Assembly: GCA_934631985.1 (NCBI GenBank) | Contig: CAKTYE010000008.1 | Span: 1 to 60,926 of the forward strand | Length of the DNA: 60,926 bases | DNA from: an uncultured Clostridia bacterium | Lineage (GTDB): Bacteria; Bacillota; Clostridia; Christensenellales; Aristaeellaceae | Direction: 5' to 3' | Shown: piece after piece, positions 25,810 to 33,648 of the stretch | Layout of the letters: each line of letters opens with the position of its first letter | Numbering within the stretch: the first letter of the stretch is position 1 | Position numbers and translations under genes: made by a program | Notes under the pieces: generated by a model | The model's database searches: none | Told to the model about the DNA's origin: nothing | What the model saw: only the letters and a program-made list of their open reading frames with translations

Positions 25810-26868
25810 ATGAAAAAGGTGCTTTGTCTGCTGATGACGCTGTGCATGCTGGCTGCCGTTCCCGCCCTGGCGGCGGAGGATCTGACGGGGCTTTCCTTGT
25901 CGGATGGCGTTGTAAGCGCTGTGAATTATATCGATGTGACTGCCCCCATGAGCGGCACTCTGACGGCCTTTGATCTGGCGGCGGGGGACACGGTGGAGGC
26001 GGGTCAAACGCTGATGGGCTTTGTGACCACGGGCATTTATGCCAGCGAGGACGCAACGGTCAAGAGCCTTTTTGTGGCGGAGGGCGATGACGCGACGGCG
26101 GCCATGACCCGCTACGGCGCGGTGCTGGGCATGGAACCCGATGTGGCGCAGCAGATTCAGGCGACCACCCTTGGTGCGTATAACAGCGAGGACACCCGTA
26201 CCCTGCATCTGGGCGAGATGCTGTATTTCAAATCCACCAAGGCGGCGCACACGGAAGGCTCCGGGCGCGTGGTGGCGGTGACGGACAGCGGCTATGTGGT
26301 GGATGTCCTTACCGGCAGCTTTGACCAGAAGGAAAGCCTGACCCTGTACCGCAATGATGATTATTCCTCCAACAAGTGCGTGGGCAAGGGTGTGGTGACC
26401 CGCCGCAGCAGCCTGATGGTGCAGGGCAGCGGTCGTGTGGCGGCGCTGCATGTGCAGGAGGGCGACCATGTGACCAAGGATCAGCTGCTGATGGAGCTTG
26501 TCAGCGCGGATGCGGAACCTACCGCCTATCAGCCCACAGTGACCGCCAGCGTGGCGGGCGTGGTTGCCACGGTGGCGGTAAATCCTGGTCAGCAGGTGTG
26601 GAAGGGCCAGTTGCTCTGCCGCATTTATCTGACGGATGCGTTGGAGGTCGTGGCGGATGTGGACGAGATGGATCTGCACGACCTGCGTGTGGGCGATACT
26701 GTGCCGGTAACGCTGGATGTGAATAAGTCCCAGGTGCTGAACGGCACAGTGACGGAGATTTCTGCGCTGGGCGTGACGAAGCAGAACGCGGCCTATTACA
26801 CGGTGCATGTGTCCATTCCTGCAGGAAGCGGGCGGCTGGGAACCAGCGCGTCGATCTATCTGAAATAA
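25810..26868 (+). CDS. Efflux adaptor (HlyD/MacA-like), exported
   Basis: A 352-residue protein with a signal peptide (MKKVLCLLMTLCMLAAVPAL) followed by a biotinyl/lipoyl-like half-domain (IDVTAPMSGTLTAFDLAAGD) and a matching second half near 225-270 (SVAGVVATVAVNPGQQVWKG). A beta-barrel with VADVDEMDLHDLRVGDTV follows. This is the order seen in membrane-fusion or adaptor subunits of MacAB-type systems. Gram-positive homologues sit outside the membrane and assist the FtsX permease. The ATG at 25810 gives a proper signal peptide and replaces an upstream in-frame ATG at 25780 that overlaps the permease. Confidence 0.8.
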   Translation: MKKVLCLLMTLCMLAAVPALAAEDLTGLSLSDGVVSAVNYIDVTAPMSGTLTAFDLAAGDTVEAGQTLMGFVTTGIYASEDATVKSLFVAEGDDATAAMTRYGAVLGMEPDVAQQIQATTLGAYNSEDTRTLHLGEMLYFKSTKAAHTEGSGRVVAVTDSGYVVDVLTGSFDQKESLTLYRNDDYSSNKCVGKGVVTRRSSLMVQGSGRVAALHVQEGDHVTKDQLLMELVSADAEPTAYQPTVTASVAGVVATVAVNPGQQVWKGQLLCRIYLTDALEVVADVDEMDLHDLRVGDTVPVTLDVNKSQVLNGTVTEISALGVTKQNAAYYTVHVSIPAGSGRLGTSASIYLK

Positions 26869-26883
26869 AAGAGGTGGGGGCAG

Positions 26884-27465
26884 GTGGCAACAGGTTTTAC
26901 CCCCCGCGAAAGGGAAAGCATCACGGAAGCGCTGCGATCTGCGGCGGCGCGTCACGCGACCCAGGGGAGCATGAAGAAAATTTCCGTGGATGAGCTATGC
27001 GCAGAGGCGGGCATCTCCAAGGGCGCGTTCTACAAGTTTTATCCCAGCAAGGAGCATTTGTTTCTGGAGGTGCTGGAGCGCTGGCATCAAGCGGTGTCTG
27101 AGGAAACGGAAAAGGCCGTGGCGCAGGATGCGTCGCTTGATGGGCAGCAGCGCGCTGCAGTGATGATGAAAACGGCCTGCCGCGTGATGCGAGAGCAGTC
27201 GCTGGCGAAGTTTCAGGAGACGGAAGCCCCTCTGCTGCTGCGCAAAATTCCCGAGCAGGATTTGCAGAACCATATGCTGACGGAAGCCTCCTTTGCGCAT
27301 GAGTTGCTCCAGAAGATGAATGTGAAATTCTCTGTGCCGGAAAGCGTAGCCTTCAGCATGGCCTACATTCTGTTCCGCTCGCTGCGCGATGCGGACGGCC
27401 CCAATTTTGACGAAGCGCTGGATCGCCTGATCGACAGCGCTTGCCAGGCTATCGTGCTGCCGTAG
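26884..27465 (+). CDS. TetR/AcrR-family regulator
   Basis: A 193-residue repressor with an N-terminal helix-turn-helix (SVDELCAEAGISKGAFYKFY, with YPSKEHLF following) and a helical ligand-binding domain. It starts with GTG 26884 after a GGTGGGGGCAG site, 15 bp behind the adaptor gene. As the last gene of the ABC efflux operon it probably represses that operon until the exported compound binds. The operator has not been identified with confidence. Confidence 0.87.
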   Translation: MATGFTPRERESITEALRSAAARHATQGSMKKISVDELCAEAGISKGAFYKFYPSKEHLFLEVLERWHQAVSEETEKAVAQDASLDGQQRAAVMMKTACRVMREQSLAKFQETEAPLLLRKIPEQDLQNHMLTEASFAHELLQKMNVKFSVPESVAFSMAYILFRSLRDADGPNFDEALDRLIDSACQAIVLP

Positions 27466-27470
27466 GGGGG

Positions 27471-27534
27471 AGAACGCCGGGGGAGGCGGCTTCTGTGCCA
27501 CAAGCCCCTCCACCGGACCCTCTCCCGAAGAGCT
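27471..27534 (-). repeat. Dispersed palindromic repeat, copy 3
   Basis: It begins directly after the tetR stop. Its reverse complement matches copies 2, 4 and 6, including the TCTTCGGGAG end and the GGCACAGAAGC loop. Confidence 0.8.
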
Positions 27535-27586
27535 GCGGGGGGAACAGGACAGGCATGGGGGACAATAGACTCGAACGTTTATGTTA

Positions 27587-27640
27587 CAGGAAGAGCCTGC
27601 TGCATAGAGCAAATTATGCAGCAGGCTCTTCCTGTTTATA
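27587..27640. terminator. Perfect 20-bp hairpin between convergent genes
   Basis: A perfect 20-bp stem (27587-27606 with 27615-27634) with an 8-nt loop, followed by TTTATAA. It separates the tetR and rluA genes and, like the structure at 21031, lies between inverted copies of the dispersed repeat. Confidence 0.75.
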
Positions 27641-27684
27641 ATCCTTATAGCTACCTGGAAGCGCACCCTAACAATATGACACGC

Positions 27685-27744
27685 TGCTCTTCGGGAGGGA
27701 GCGCGAGGGAGGAGCTTCTGGCACAGAAGCAGCCTCCCTCGCAT
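27685..27744 (+). repeat. Dispersed palindromic repeat, copy 4
   Basis: It starts TCTTCGGGAGGG and contains the GAGGGAGG and CCTCCCTC arms around a CTTCTGGCACAGAAG hairpin, immediately 3' of the minus-strand rluA gene. Confidence 0.85.
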
Positions 27745-27749
27745 CCCCC

Positions 27750-28631
27750 TCACAGTAACTCTCTCAGCTCCTTCGGCAGCGGGGACTCGAAGGTTAGGCG
27801 GGCTTGTGTGATGGGGTGGCGCAGCGTTAGAAGATAGGAGTGCAGGGCGAAGCGGCGGGGGAGGGCCTCGGGCAGCTCAGTGCCGTAGAGAAAGTCCCCG
27901 GCAACGGGGCAGCCCAGCGCGGAGAGATGAACGCGAATTTGGTGCGTGCGGCCGGTTTCCAGACGAAGCCGTACCAGTGCACGACCCTTGCCGCGCTCTA
28001 ACACCCAGTAGCGCGTGACCGCAGGCTTGCCGTCAAAGGCAATGCAGCGCCGTACCGTCGCACCCTCCGCCTTGCCAATAGGCAGGTCAATCACGCCGCT
28101 GTCCTCCGGGGGCATGCCCTCGGTGACGGCAAGATACTCCCGCACCATGTCCGGGGTGTGCAGCTGCTTTTGCAGCAGCTGCTGGGCATGCGCCGTGCGG
28201 GCAACCAGCATCAGGCCGCTGGTGCCCTTGTCCAGGCGGTTCACCGGGCGATAAACATAATCGGCAGGATCACCCTCCCAGGCGCATAGCGCGTTTTCCA
28301 GCGTGTTGTCTCCCTGACGCTGACTGGACTGGCTTGCCAGCGGAGCCTGCTTGTCCACTACCAGCAGATCGTCATCGTAATAGGGAATGTTCAGCGGCAG
28401 ATCCCAGGGGGTGGGATGATAAACAGGCGCGGCCTCCGCGGGAATCAACGCCACTGTCTGTCCCGCATGCACCACATCGGCGGCATGTGCAGGCGTACCG
28501 TCTAATAATACCTGCCCATTCCAACGGGCGGACTTATATTGCGAGGAGCTGACGCGCATTGCGTCGCGGATAATGCGCGCCACGCGCCAGCCGTCTTCCT
28601 CGGGCAGCACAATATGAATCAGATCAGCCAT
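27750..28631 (-). CDS. RluA-family pseudouridine synthase
   Basis: A 293-residue RNA-modifying enzyme. The catalytic segment VNRLDKGTSGLMLVA carries the nucleophilic Asp, and the C-terminal GRTHQIRVHLSALGCPVAGD is typical of RluA/RluD. An S4-like N-terminal region precedes it (VARIIRDAMRVSSSQY and the VLLDGTPAHAADVV strand). It isomerises uridines in rRNA or tRNA. The start ATG 28631 has AAGGAGG seven bases upstream. The frame is open far upstream into the remains of a histidine kinase, but the ribosome binding site and a terminator hairpin at 28729 show that these are separate genes. Confidence 0.92.
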   Translation of the reverse strand: MADLIHIVLPEEDGWRVARIIRDAMRVSSSQYKSARWNGQVLLDGTPAHAADVVHAGQTVALIPAEAAPVYHPTPWDLPLNIPYYDDDLLVVDKQAPLASQSSQRQGDNTLENALCAWEGDPADYVYRPVNRLDKGTSGLMLVARTAHAQQLLQKQLHTPDMVREYLAVTEGMPPEDSGVIDLPIGKAEGATVRRCIAFDGKPAVTRYWVLERGKGRALVRLRLETGRTHQIRVHLSALGCPVAGDFLYGTELPEALPRRFALHSYLLTLRHPITQARLTFESPLPKELRELL

Positions 28632-28728
28632 GCAAATTCCTCCTTGCAGCAATCCTGTACCATGATAAAGGACGGCGCTGCAAATTGCAAGGGCCGCAGC
28701 GATTTTTGCAGCCCGCGGACAGAAAACA

Positions 28729-28766
28729 GAGCCTTTACCGCCGGATTGCCCAGACGGTAAAGGCTC
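28729..28766 (-). terminator. Terminator between kinase remnant and rluA
   Basis: A perfect 12-bp stem (28729-28740 with 28755-28766); on the minus strand it is followed by a TGTTTTCT tract. The kinase frame reads straight through it, a sign that the kinase stop codon has been lost. Confidence 0.75.
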
Positions 28767-28767
28767 C

Positions 28768-29857
28768 ATTGCTTTAGCATAGCCATCTTTGTTGCTCCTG
28801 CGAGAGAGCAGCAGGCGAATTGCCGCCAAAACCTTCTCAATTTCAATGGGCTTTGCCACATGCGCATCCATGCCCGCATCCAGGCACATCTGCACATCCT
28901 CGGCAAAGGCGTCCGCCGTCATGGCGACGATGGGGATCCTGCGCAGATCCTCGCGGTCGCGGTCGCTGGCGCGCAGCGCGCGGTTTGCGTTGCGTCCGTT
29001 CAGCACGGGCATCTGCACGTCCATCAGCACCAGGGCATAGGTGTCCGGCGGCGCGGCGTTCAGCATGTCCACACATACGCGCCCATTCTCGGCACGGTCG
29101 CATACCAGCCCATAGCCCGTCAGCAGCTCGGAAATGATCTCCCAGTTGATGTCATTGTCCTCTGCGATCAGCAGGTGTACGCCTGCCAGGTTGCTGCGCG
29201 GCTCAGGTACGGCGCTTTCATGCTTGGGCTGGGGCAGCGTTTCGGCAGGCACAGCCACCAGCGGAATATGCACCGTGAAGGTGGTACCCCTGCCCTCGGC
29301 GCTTAGACAGTCGATGGTGCCGTTCATCAGTGTCACCATGCGCTTGACGATGGTCAGGCCCAGGCCTGTCCCCTGAATCTTGTCAATGCGGCTGTCAGAT
29401 ACACGGGTGAAGGAATCGTACATGGTCTTCTGGAATTCCTCGGACATGCCGATGCCCGTGTCCGCTATCGTGCAGGTGATCATCACATTACCGCTGGGCA
29501 GGTTTTCCTCCTGCACCTTCAGGCTGATCTTGCAGCTTTCCACGCGGGAGATCTCCAGAATGTCGTTGATCAACGTCAGCAGGTGATTGCCGGAGATAGA
29601 GATCTTCCGCAGGCATTCCTGCACATAAGAGGCCCAGTTTGCCGCATCCGTCAATTCACCTGACAGATAGCTGGCGGAGATCTGCTTCATGGTATCCACC
29701 ATGTTGCAGAAGGTATTCAGCATCATTTTCCCTGGGAAACCTGTATGTTATGGGAGTACCACACCGTAAACAGCACGGCGGCAGCCACCAGCACGATATT
29801 GCACAGGATCAGCCATACTCGCTGGGTACGCTTTCACCATCTGGACAGGACGTTCAT
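28768..29857 (-). pseudogene. Hybrid histidine kinase remnant
   Basis: The gene should start at ATG 29857 with a membrane helix (WLILCNIVLVAAAVLFTVWY), but a TGA at 29836-29834 follows the seventh codon, at a plausible Trp position. The frame stops again after SQGK, and the rest is in another frame from about 29726. That rest lacks the sensor region and the phosphoacceptor His box. It keeps the CLRKISISGNHLLTLINDIL helix, then jumps to the end of the ATPase domain (DTGIGMSEEF, GTGLGL), so the N box is deleted as well. The receiver domain is complete with Asp in LMDVQMPVL and Lys in AKPIE. No stop follows, and the frame runs into rluA. At least three separate lesions make this a decayed gene. 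Confidence 0.85.
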
Positions 29858-30163
29858 GCTTTCGCTTCTTTCCTTGTGTACTCTATAAGCGCCCGGGCAA
29901 TGGACGGCCCCATGACAAATGCGCTGGAGCGGCGCGAAATATCGCATCATACGAGAGCGTCTGCGCACACGGCATAAAATATAAATAAGGCAAAGGCCCG
30001 TGCAAAAACGTGCCAAACCCTTCGGCACAGCGCCAAACGAAATCAAATGTTTATAATAACTCTCCATCAAAAGGGTTATTCCTGCCGGAGAACCTGAATT
30101 TCGTCGTTTTTTCACTGCTTTTGTCGATGAGATAAAAAAGGCTGATGTTCAGGCGTAAATAAA
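29858..30163. other. Intergenic region with minus-strand leader
   Basis: About 300 bp without a credible gene. It holds the likely leader of the kinase remnant. A small hairpin (30010-30014 with 30024-30028), followed on the minus strand by GTTTTTG, could be a second terminator for the operon upstream. Nothing else is recognised. Confidence 0.5.
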
Positions 30164-30196
30164 AAAGGCTGCCGATTTTTTCACTCGACAGCCTTT
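30164..30196 (-). terminator. Terminator of the dgt-dnaG-rpoD operon
   Basis: A 12-bp stem (30164-30175 with 30185-30196, one G-U pair) is followed on the minus strand by a TTTTTTA tract, ten bases past the last gene of the operon. Confidence 0.85.
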
Positions 30197-30205
30197 GGAA
30201 TGCAC

Positions 30206-30916
30206 TTATTGAATGATCATCCGTCCGCAGGTCTCGCACTCCACGACCTCGGTGCCGGACTTGATGCGGCGCAGCACCGCGGAGGGCTGGGACGTGTTGC
30301 AGCCGGAGCATTGATCGCCCACCAGCCGGGACATGGGCGGCGCGATATGCTTCTTAATGACCTCATATTCGGCAAGCAGTTCGGCAGGAATGCCCGCCTT
30401 CTTGCTTTCTGCAACGGCCCGCTGCGCATCCAGCGCCTTTTTCTTTTCGCTCAGCTCCTTGTCATAGACGACCTTCAGCTGGTCGAACTCCTGCTTGGCC
30501 TTGGCGGCCTCGTGGCGGATGCTGCGCTGCTTGGTGCTGTAATCGTTGGTATCCTTCATAATGCGGCGCATCTCCTGCTCATAGGAGCCGATGGTGTCGC
30601 GATGCTTGCTGATCTCAGCGATCATGGCCTGTGCCGCATCCAGATCAGCCGGAGGCTCGGCCTCAAAGCGGGCGGTCACCGCCTTGATCTGCTCCTCGCA
30701 GCGGACGATCGCATCCTTGATGGCGTCCACGCGGTCCGCCAGGACGGAGATCTGCTCCTCAATCTGCTTGAAGCGCTTTTTCTGCTCCATAAAAAGGTCG
30801 CGGTCCTTCTCCATCTTCTGCCGCGTGGGAGAACGGCGAATCTCATTGGCAATACGGTCCGCCGCCATGTCCTCCTGCTGGAAAGCCCAGAGAAGCTCCA
30901 GTTCCTGTTGATTCAT
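30206..30916 (-). CDS. C4-type zinc ribbon coiled-coil protein
   Basis: A 236-residue protein made of a long coiled coil (about 1-175) and a C-terminal zinc ribbon with two Cys pairs, CSGC and CETC, near 201-230. This DUF164/CdsZ-like family is regularly encoded next to nif3 in Firmicutes and Actinobacteria; it is predicted to bind nucleic acid or act as a chaperone-like factor. The ATG 30916 has AAGGAGG seven bases upstream. It closes the dgt-dnaG-rpoD-trmK-nif3 operon and is followed by a terminator. Confidence 0.88.
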   Translation of the reverse strand: MNQQELELLWAFQQEDMAADRIANEIRRSPTRQKMEKDRDLFMEQKKRFKQIEEQISVLADRVDAIKDAIVRCEEQIKAVTARFEAEPPADLDAAQAMIAEISKHRDTIGSYEQEMRRIMKDTNDYSTKQRSIRHEAAKAKQEFDQLKVVYDKELSEKKKALDAQRAVAESKKAGIPAELLAEYEVIKKHIAPPMSRLVGDQCSGCNTSQPSAVLRRIKSGTEVVECETCGRMIIQ

Positions 30917-30964
30917 GGAAATTCCTCCTTCTGCGGGAACGTCCAACCCTCCCGCCAGGCCCGC

Positions 30965-31726
30965 TCAGCCCAGATACCCGGGAATGAGCGACTTCGAAAC
31001 ACACACATTACATTGTAACGCATTCAGGTAGGTTTGTAAAGCATCCGCCAAAGCAAAAATCCCCGGCGCTTCCGTGGCGTAGTGGCCTGCCTCCAGCGCG
31101 ACCATTCCCGCCGCAACGCAGCCCAGCGCCTCATGGTGCTTGATCTCGCCGCTGAGGAAGGCCTCTGCGCCCAGCGCATGGGCTTCCTCCCAGCTGTCGC
31201 CGCCAGCGCCCGATGATACGCCCAACCGGCGAATGAGCTGCTCCTCCGGCCCCATCAGCCGAATGACCGTGTGCAGGCGCTCTGCCAGCACATCCCGCAG
31301 CGCCCCGACGGTCAGCGGCGCTTGCAGCGTACCCACCCGCAGAAAATCGCTGCCAATGGGGTCGCACAGGCCGCACACCTCTGCCAGCACATCATTGATG
31401 CCGCCTACCGCCCGATCAAGATTCGTGTGCGCAGCGATCAGCGCCACCCGCTCCCGAATGAGACGGCACAGCAGACGGCCCTCGGCATCCTCCTCGGTCA
31501 GGCGCTTCCGCGCGTGGAACATCAGCGGATGGTGGGTGATGATGAGGTTCGCACCCCGCTCCAGCGCCTCGGTCAGCACTCCTTCGGTGCAGTCCAGCGC
31601 CACATGGATGCCCGTGACCTCCTGCGCCATGGTGCCGGTGAGCAGCCCTGCATTGTCAAAATCAAGCTGCGTGTCAAAGGGCGCACAGTGGTTGATGTAA
31701 GCATAGACCTCTGCAACGGTCAGCAT
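30965..31726 (-). CDS. Nif3-like dinuclear metal protein
   Basis: A 253-residue member of the NIF3/YqfO family, also annotated as GTP cyclohydrolase type 2 with little biochemical support. The metal ligands are visible in ITHHPLMFH near 65-75, HTNLD near 108 and the C-terminal GHYATE. Homologues form hexameric toroids with two metals per subunit. It lacks the extra PII-like domain of longer YqfO proteins. The ATG 31726 has AAGGAGG seven bases upstream and overlaps the trmK stop by 7 bp, so an upstream extension of the open frame into trmK is rejected. Confidence 0.9.
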   Translation of the reverse strand: MLTVAEVYAYINHCAPFDTQLDFDNAGLLTGTMAQEVTGIHVALDCTEGVLTEALERGANLIITHHPLMFHARKRLTEEDAEGRLLCRLIRERVALIAAHTNLDRAVGGINDVLAEVCGLCDPIGSDFLRVGTLQAPLTVGALRDVLAERLHTVIRLMGPEEQLIRRLGVSSGAGGDSWEEAHALGAEAFLSGEIKHHEALGCVAAGMVALEAGHYATEAPGIFALADALQTYLNALQCNVCVSKSLIPGYLG

Positions 31727-32415
31727 GACGTATCCTCCTTCATCATGGCGGCATAGGCCGCAAGAATGGTTTCCACCCGGGCGATTTCCGGCCTGTCGGG
31801 TTCCCGTGCTGTGCGCAGCCCTGCCAGCTTTTCCGACCATACGCGATGCCGCCACGCTGCGTACCCAGGCAGCAGCGGATCGTCCCCATGGAGGAGGCAC
31901 GGCCCCACAATGCGTTCCAGCTCCGTATAGCTTGCCTGTCCCGGCACGGCCTGGAAAAACACATACCAGCGGTTCCCGGCACGGCAAAGGCGCTCGCAGG
32001 TCAGCCGATAGCCGATGTCCTGCACAGCCCCGCGTACGTCTTCCAAATCGGTATGCGCAGAAAGCACCAGCGCTGCGCCCTGCAATTTATCCTGTCCCGC
32101 ATGCAGAATTTCCGCGATGGTGCGCCCACCCATGCCCATGATGGACACGCAGTCCACCCGTTCCGTCAGCGCGTTCAAACCATCCGCCTCCACCAGCACG
32201 GTACGTTTTTGCAAGCCACGGCGCTCCACCAGCTCCCGGGCGTGGGCCAGCGCCTTGGCGCTTACATCGCTGAGGATCATGCGCTGGCAGCGTCCATCCT
32301 CCAGCAGGCGGCAGGGGAGCATGCCGTGATCCGTGCCAATGTCCGCACCCACCGTGCAGGCCGGGTACAGGGACAGCGCCAACGACAGGCGCTCGTCCAG
32401 TTCAATTCCCCGCAT
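31720..32415 (-). CDS. trmK: tRNA (adenine-22-N1)-methyltransferase
   Basis: A 231-residue SAM-dependent enzyme. The SAM motif ADIGTDHGMLPCRLLE lies near 22-37, and MGMGGRTIAEIL near 90 is the family signature of TrmK (YqfN). It methylates N1 of A22 in tRNA. Its position between rpoD and nif3 is conserved in Firmicutes. The ATG 32415 has GGAGG only four bases upstream; an ATG at 32430 would contain that site, so the shorter form is preferred with moderate certainty. Confidence 0.9.
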   Translation of the reverse strand: MRGIELDERLSLALSLYPACTVGADIGTDHGMLPCRLLEDGRCQRMILSDVSAKALAHARELVERRGLQKRTVLVEADGLNALTERVDCVSIMGMGGRTIAEILHAGQDKLQGAALVLSAHTDLEDVRGAVQDIGYRLTCERLCRAGNRWYVFFQAVPGQASYTELERIVGPCLLHGDDPLLPGYAAWRHRVWSEKLAGLRTAREPDRPEIARVETILAAYAAMMKEDTSC

Positions 32416-32441
32416 GTTGCCTCCATCCATCGTGACACAAT

Positions 32442-32476
32442 GCGAGGGAGGGGCTTGGAAGCCGCCTCCCTCGAAG
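32442..32476. repeat. Dispersed palindromic repeat, short copy
   Basis: A hairpin with CGAGGGAGG and CCTCCCTCG arms (32443-32473), matching the core of the copies at 27685 and 42909. It lies between rpoD and trmK inside the operon and may attenuate downstream expression. Confidence 0.7.
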
Positions 32477-32490
32477 CATGTGCTTGCTGT

Positions 32491-33600
32491 TTAGTCCAGA
32501 TAATCCTTCAGTTTCTTGCTGCGGCTGGGGTGGCGGAGCTTCCGCAGCGCCTTGGCCTCGATCTGGCGAATGCGCTCGCGGGTCACGTTGAACTCCTTGC
32601 CGACCTCCTCCAGCGTGCGCTGCCGGCCGTCATCCAGGCCGAAGCGCAGGCGCAGCACTTTTTCCTCACGGGGGGTCAGCGTGTCTAGCACGTCCAGCAG
32701 CTGCTCCTTCATCAGCGCGAAGGAAGCGGCCTCGGCGGGCGCGGGCGCGTCATCATCGGGGATAAAGTCGCCCAGATGGCTGTCCTCTTCCTCACCGATA
32801 GGCGTTTCCAGGCTGACAGGCTCCTGCGCGATCTTGATGATCTCCCGCACCTTCGCTTCGGAAATGCCCATTTCCTTGGCGATCTCCTCCGGGGTAGGTT
32901 CGCGCCCGTACTGCTGAAGCAGCTGACGACTCACGCGGATCAGCTTGTTGATGGTCTCCACCATATGCACAGGAATGCGGATGGTGCGGGCCTGATCCGC
33001 AATGGCGCGGGTGATGGCTTGACGGATCCACCAGGTGGCGTAGGTGGAAAACTTGAAGCCCTTGCGATAGTCGAACTTCTCCACGGCCTTGATAAGGCCC
33101 AGGTTGCCCTCCTGGATCAGATCCAGGAACAGCATGCCGCGCCCCACATAGCGCTTGGCAATGGAGACCACCAGACGCAGGTTGGCTTCGCTCAGCTTCT
33201 TGCGGGCCTCTGCGCGAACCTCCTCGTCCTCGGATTCCAATTGCTTGGCGATCTCGATTTCTTCTTCAGCGGTCAGCAGCGGCACCTTGCCGATCTCCTT
33301 CAGGTACATGCGCACCGGGTCGTCGATGCTGATGCCCTCGGGGACGGTCAGATCGTCCTCCAACTTGGGGTCCGCGGCAACCTCGGCAGCGGGCTCGGCC
33401 TCCGGCTGAGGGTCCAGCTCGTTGACGACCTGCACGCCTAAAGCCTCCAGGGTCTCCAGCACTTTGTCAAGCTGGTCGGGATCCATGTCCATCTCCATCA
33501 GAGAGTTCATGATCTCCTTGTAGGTCAGGGTTCCTTTGCTTTTTCCCAACTCGTACAGCTCATTGAGCTTGGCTTGACGGTTATCAGGCGCGTTCGTCAA
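32491..33600 (-). CDS. rpoD: Primary RNA polymerase sigma factor
   Basis: A 369-residue housekeeping sigma factor (SigA). A short region 1.1 precedes an acidic linker rich in Glu and Ala (about 55-90). Region 1.2 contains DDPVRMYLKEIGKVPLL, region 2 contains GNLGLIKAVEKFDYRKGFKF and the -10 reading helix with TYATWWIRQAI, region 3 follows, and region 4.2 is VTRERIRQIEAKALRKLRHP with the terminal DYLD. The probable start is TTG 33600 with AAGGAG about ten bases upstream; ATG alternatives upstream add an unconserved leader. Transcribed with dnaG, as in most Firmicutes. Confidence 0.95.
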   Translation of the reverse strand: MTNAPDNRQAKLNELYELGKSKGTLTYKEIMNSLMEMDMDPDQLDKVLETLEALGVQVVNELDPQPEAEPAAEVAADPKLEDDLTVPEGISIDDPVRMYLKEIGKVPLLTAEEEIEIAKQLESEDEEVRAEARKKLSEANLRLVVSIAKRYVGRGMLFLDLIQEGNLGLIKAVEKFDYRKGFKFSTYATWWIRQAITRAIADQARTIRIPVHMVETINKLIRVSRQLLQQYGREPTPEEIAKEMGISEAKVREIIKIAQEPVSLETPIGEEEDSHLGDFIPDDDAPAPAEAASFALMKEQLLDVLDTLTPREEKVLRLRFGLDDGRQRTLEEVGKEFNVTRERIRQIEAKALRKLRHPSRSKKLKDYLD

Positions 33601-33648
33601 GTGTGATCCTCTCCTTCTTGCATAGGCCAAATGACGGCGAAAAACAGT

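Noticed and set aside
27750..29726. Genuine kinase-pseudouridine synthase fusion protein
   Set aside because: A terminator hairpin, a strong internal ribosome binding site and several kinase deletions point to two separate genes with a lost stop codon.
31727..31987. N-terminal extension of the Nif3-like protein
   Set aside because: It overlaps trmK, is unconserved, and a strong ribosome binding site precedes ATG 31726.
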